Source of the DNA: Actinomucor elegans
Lineage: Eukaryota; Mucoromycota; Mucoromycetes; Mucorales; Mucoraceae
Assembly: GCA_026027325.1 (NCBI GenBank)
Contig: JAMSLZ010000008.1
Coordinates: forward strand, 1,661,094-1,725,093
Direction of reading: 5' to 3'
Length of the DNA: 64,000 bases
The position numbers were made by a program, and so were the translations under genes. The notes below the pieces were generated by a model. That model saw only the letters and a program-made list of their open reading frames with translations. It made no database searches and had not been told where the DNA came from. Shown in pieces: positions 60,832 to 64,000 of the stretch (within the stretch, counting starts at the first letter, position 1; each line of letters opens with the position of its first letter).

Positions 60832-63091
60832 TTAATGCTTCTTTCCTCTTCTTTTTCTATGACTTTTATTAACCACAATATGATCTGCCCAATCTTGCGT
60901 TGGTTCATCATTAGCTCCTCTTCCCGAGTAATAACTTGTCTGGTACCCCAGACAGTACGGGGACCTCCCTAACATGCGCTGCAGGCACAATTGGATCATC
61001 TTCTAGTGCTGAAGAAGCAGCAGCTCACTCAAAGCCAATGATACTGTTCCTCACTTTCTGCTTCAGTCATAGCAGGTCTATACATTGAAAAGAATGGGTC
61101 GGTTTCCAACATTTGACGCTCTGAAGCGCTGTCTTTAGCCACTTGTAATTTTGCTTTGACTCTGCGAGTTTTCTTTTTGATCCTCGCGTCTTTCTTTGTC
61201 CTTTCTCTTCTTACTCTGGCTACGAGTTCCTCTACCAAAGAAATAGTTATCATCTGGACTATAAATGTACAAAAAAAAAAAAAACTTACGGTTATAGACT
61301 TGGATGGTTTCTGGAGATACGATATCTTTGACGTGATTTCCAAGAATGTCACATCGCAGGCAAGAGGCAAATGACCCAAGTATTTACATTTCTTGCGAAG
61401 CTCTTCTGTCAATGTAGACTCTTGTACGTTGGTTGCTTGGACTTGAAGCGTGCGAGGGAACTGATCATATTCGCCAAATTCGTGCTTCAAGATACGATAT
61501 CCAAAGGATGAAGATACACATGTTGGCCATCGATAGCTTGATAAAATAAAATCAGTTGCTGGTGTATTATGATTTGCTTGGTGATGGTGAGAATATCGAG
61601 CTGGAACAGCAGTAGCAGCAGCAGCAGTAGCAGTAGCAGTAGTAGTAGCAGTAGTAGTAGTAAACAGTAGCAGCAGGTTTCTCGAGTTCAGTAGCATTGC
61701 CGGCTTGGTTTAAATGGTATTGAAGATATGCTTCTGGTACCGCATGTCTTTCACTTGTTCCCTTTCAATGTGTTGCTGAGATGGAGCTTTTCCATGCTTC
61801 TTTGAATACTTGGCTACTGCTTCAAACATCATATTCCAAGTTTGAATTGACAGTTCTACATCCTTTGTTCTTTGTTGATGCAAAGTTTTCTTTTCTTTTG
61901 ACACATGGAGATGCTACTTTCAATAAACGGCAACTCTTCAGTTGAGCCCCACCCTTGTGCATCCGACATGGCTTCATCCAACTCGATACAATCTCTGTTA
62001 TATTCTGCTTCCAAATAATCCGGACTGGCCAACATGAACCGGGCAAAGTTCATGGCAGCAGTGTAAAATGCCAAGGGATCAGAGGTACATCAGGCTTGAC
62101 ATAGTTTGAAATGACGTTGGAGGCAATGGCCAAGTATCAGATAACGGAAAAGCTAACGTTGAATGATTGTTGCGTTGGATCAAAATCATTTCAACGCGAT
62201 CGCCTTCAGTTACCCCACATGATAACGAGGCTTTACCTGCTGTTGCTGAACGATGGTCAGACACAGCAAACGGTTTCATGATACGAACAGGCTTCAAATC
62301 TGCTTCATAAATCGAGTCCCAGCAATAGGGCATTTGCGCATAATCTCTTGGGATTTTCACGCAATTCAAGATAATGCAAGATGCAAGGTAAGCAGTAAAT
62401 ATGTCCACACTTGGTAACTCTGGCAGCAGTTGGAGGCGATAACAGATTGGACCTGATTGGGTTTCAGAAGAAGAGATCTATCATAATATAGTGTATCATA
62501 TTAATAATACACATACTAAGCGTTTAGATAGAATACGTACAACTTGTTCAATGGTCTCCCAATCAAATTGATGTCGGATCTGCTAGCTGATGGATGTAAT
62601 TGCCAGTAGGATTCAACATGAATCGAAAACTAAGTTTCATCAGCATGTAATATATATATATATGCTTATAATTTAAACTTACTTTGCATTAATAAATCTT
62701 TCCTTATTAAAGGCTGATAGGATGTTACTTTAGCTTTACGTTGTGGGGTAGGACTTCTTGTCGCTCAGGAAACGAAAAGCTCAGCAAATGGTTCAGTGAA
62801 ACGCGCCCTTTCTTGTCTGTCGAACCGCCTGTTCTTTGAGCTACCTCGACAAGATTCAGGTTACTCATATCATTTGTAGCTCGTTGATAGTCCGATTTGT
62901 TGAATTCTGACTTGATCGGTTCTTATCTGAAGCAAAAAAAAAAAAGAGCGAGTAAGTTAGACCAGGATCGCGATTGGTTCGAGGGAAAGTTATGTTACAT
63001 TGACGTTTCTTGTTATTATTTCGGTTAGATCTACTGTTATCGTTACTGTTCGAGCCTGTCGATGGAACAAAACTGGGGCTTGTGCGTTCAT
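60832..63091 (-). pseudogene. Frameshifted inverted copy of the RNF10-like gene
   Basis: Mirror of 49381-51690, with start at 63091 and stop at 60832. Frames break at several single-base losses, including in the RING region and the Thr/Ala trinucleotide tract, where several repeat units are missing. The T-run in the first intron is also shorter. Confidence 0.85.
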
Positions 63092-64000
63092 TATAAAGAG
63101 GGTTTCTTTTTGTAGTGCAAAGGTATATTTTTAAATTATGTGATATTATAGTTATCAATGCATAAAATGAGTTGAATGTTACAAGTATGAAAATTACTGC
63201 AAAATTGTTCAAATGTCTAGTACTTTTTTTTTGATGTTTTCTTAAATAAAAGAAAAGATACACTTTTCACTAAAATTTTTTCGTTTTAGTTTTATCAAAG
63301 TGTATTAATGCGAGCGCAGCAATTATGGCAGCAATTATGACGTTAAAATACGATTATTCCCTTGAATGACTGCTTTCTATTTTAAGAGGTAAACCCTTTT
63401 AGGTTCATTTATAGTTTTATGCGGTATATGGCACGTCAAGTCATATAATATTATGGTCAACCAAAGATTCTTATGGATAGTTTCAGAAGCTTAGAATACA
63501 AACCAAATGTCCCTATTTGACCGCGATCGGTCAATAGATCTACAGATAAATTTTATTTGAAATGACTATAGTTTATAGTACATATGTAACATATATAATC
63601 ATTATACAGTTTCTATTCAAACAACAGTTCTAGTAAACGAACATATAATAAAATCAGATGCATGATACATTGGAGTTAGTCAAGAGATATAAAAGTTGAT
63701 TTCTGAGCCGAAATTTCTAAAAACCACTTTAATTCCTGTGAGAAAGAAGGCAGCATTTTTACGACATGATCAATTAAAAAAATGTACCGTATATTGGAGA
63801 ACATGTAACAATGTTTTTAATTTAATTTGGTGAATATCAATGTATGAACTATAAAAGCACCCAAAATAAGGCAGCCCTTTTTATCAACGGCATTTCCATC
63901 AAATTATACCCACTGATACTTGCGTCATTTTAAGCATGCTCTACTGCTACATAAAACTTTAAATTATACTCTATATAGATACTTATATAGCCAACAGATT
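63092..64000. other. Right-arm copy of the intergenic region left of the RNF10-like gene
   Basis: Mirrors about 48442-49380 with small indels, and runs off the window. No gene. Confidence 0.5.

Larger units (their letters stand above)
56307..64000 (-). repeat. Right arm of the giant inverted repeat (continues past the window)
   Basis: Reverse complement of 48442-56301 in the same gene order, about 166 nt shorter. The differences I could see are mostly one- to four-base deletions, often in homopolymers, with some insertions and substitutions spread over genes and intergenic DNA alike. The last bases (GCCAACAGATT) correspond to left-arm positions near 48442-48457, where the left arm has four extra bases. 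Confidence 0.93.

Noticed and set aside
58682..63091. Right-arm GH9 and RNF10-like copies as functional paralogues
   Set aside because: Multiple frameshifts, otherwise near identity and exact mirrored order point to duplicated or erroneous sequence, not to divergent genes.
48442..64000. The palindrome as a transposon with terminal inverted repeats or as a telomeric hairpin
   Set aside because: The arms contain ordinary host genes, the spacer is only 5 nt, no transposase is present and no telomere repeat is seen at the axis.

Overview
The window reads as nuclear DNA of an early-diverging fungus, most probably Mucoromycota (Mucorales type). It is AT-rich and has compact genes with many short introns (mostly 50-90 nt, GTAAG/GTATG donors, CTAAC-like branch sites). 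The gene set is eukaryotic housekeeping plus fungal accessory functions: proteasome alpha subunit, cofilin, cytochrome c1, PIP5 kinase, derlin, kinesin-6, YSC84-type SH3 protein, and GH9. No tRNA, rRNA, CRISPR array or intact transposon was recognised. Exon joins were worked out by hand, requiring splice sites and a continuous frame; most predicted lengths match the families well. || Left part (1-24.9 kb): the 5' end of a nucleotide pyrophosphatase/phosphodiesterase; a 148-residue protein I do not recognise; a ZMIZ/PIAS-like SP-RING protein (1018 aa); proteasome subunit PSMA6; a ZCCHC10-like CCHC/RS protein with a spliced upstream ORF; cofilin; an Sds3-like chromatin protein carrying a candidate U12-type intron; Xaa-Pro aminopeptidase; three paralogous wax-synthase-like MBOAT genes; and a paxillin-like protein with four LIM domains. 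|| Middle part (24.9-48.2 kb): an MFS transporter; a degenerate coding remnant; PIP5 kinase; cytochrome c1; derlin; a kinesin-6 of about 1001 aa; a small basic ORF; an ACAD10/11-like acyl-CoA dehydrogenase ending in a PTS1-like AKI; and a YSC84/LSB3-type SYLF-SH3 protein. || Right part (48.4-64 kb): a giant near-perfect inverted repeat. The left arm (48442-56301) holds intact RNF10-like and GH9 genes and the 3' part of a further gene. The right arm (56307 to the window end) repeats all of this in reverse, about 166 nt shorter and full of small indels that break every gene. The symmetry axis lies inside a coding exon. The simplest explanation is an unresolved fold-back long read at a contig end rather than a real duplication. 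|| The most unusual sequence-level signals are this palindrome, the AT-AG (U12-type) intron, several GC-AG introns, introns whose donor runs straight into 20-40 nt homopolymers, a GH9 protein lacking the canonical catalytic aspartates, and a dispersed bipartite motif of about 60 nt in intergenic DNA.
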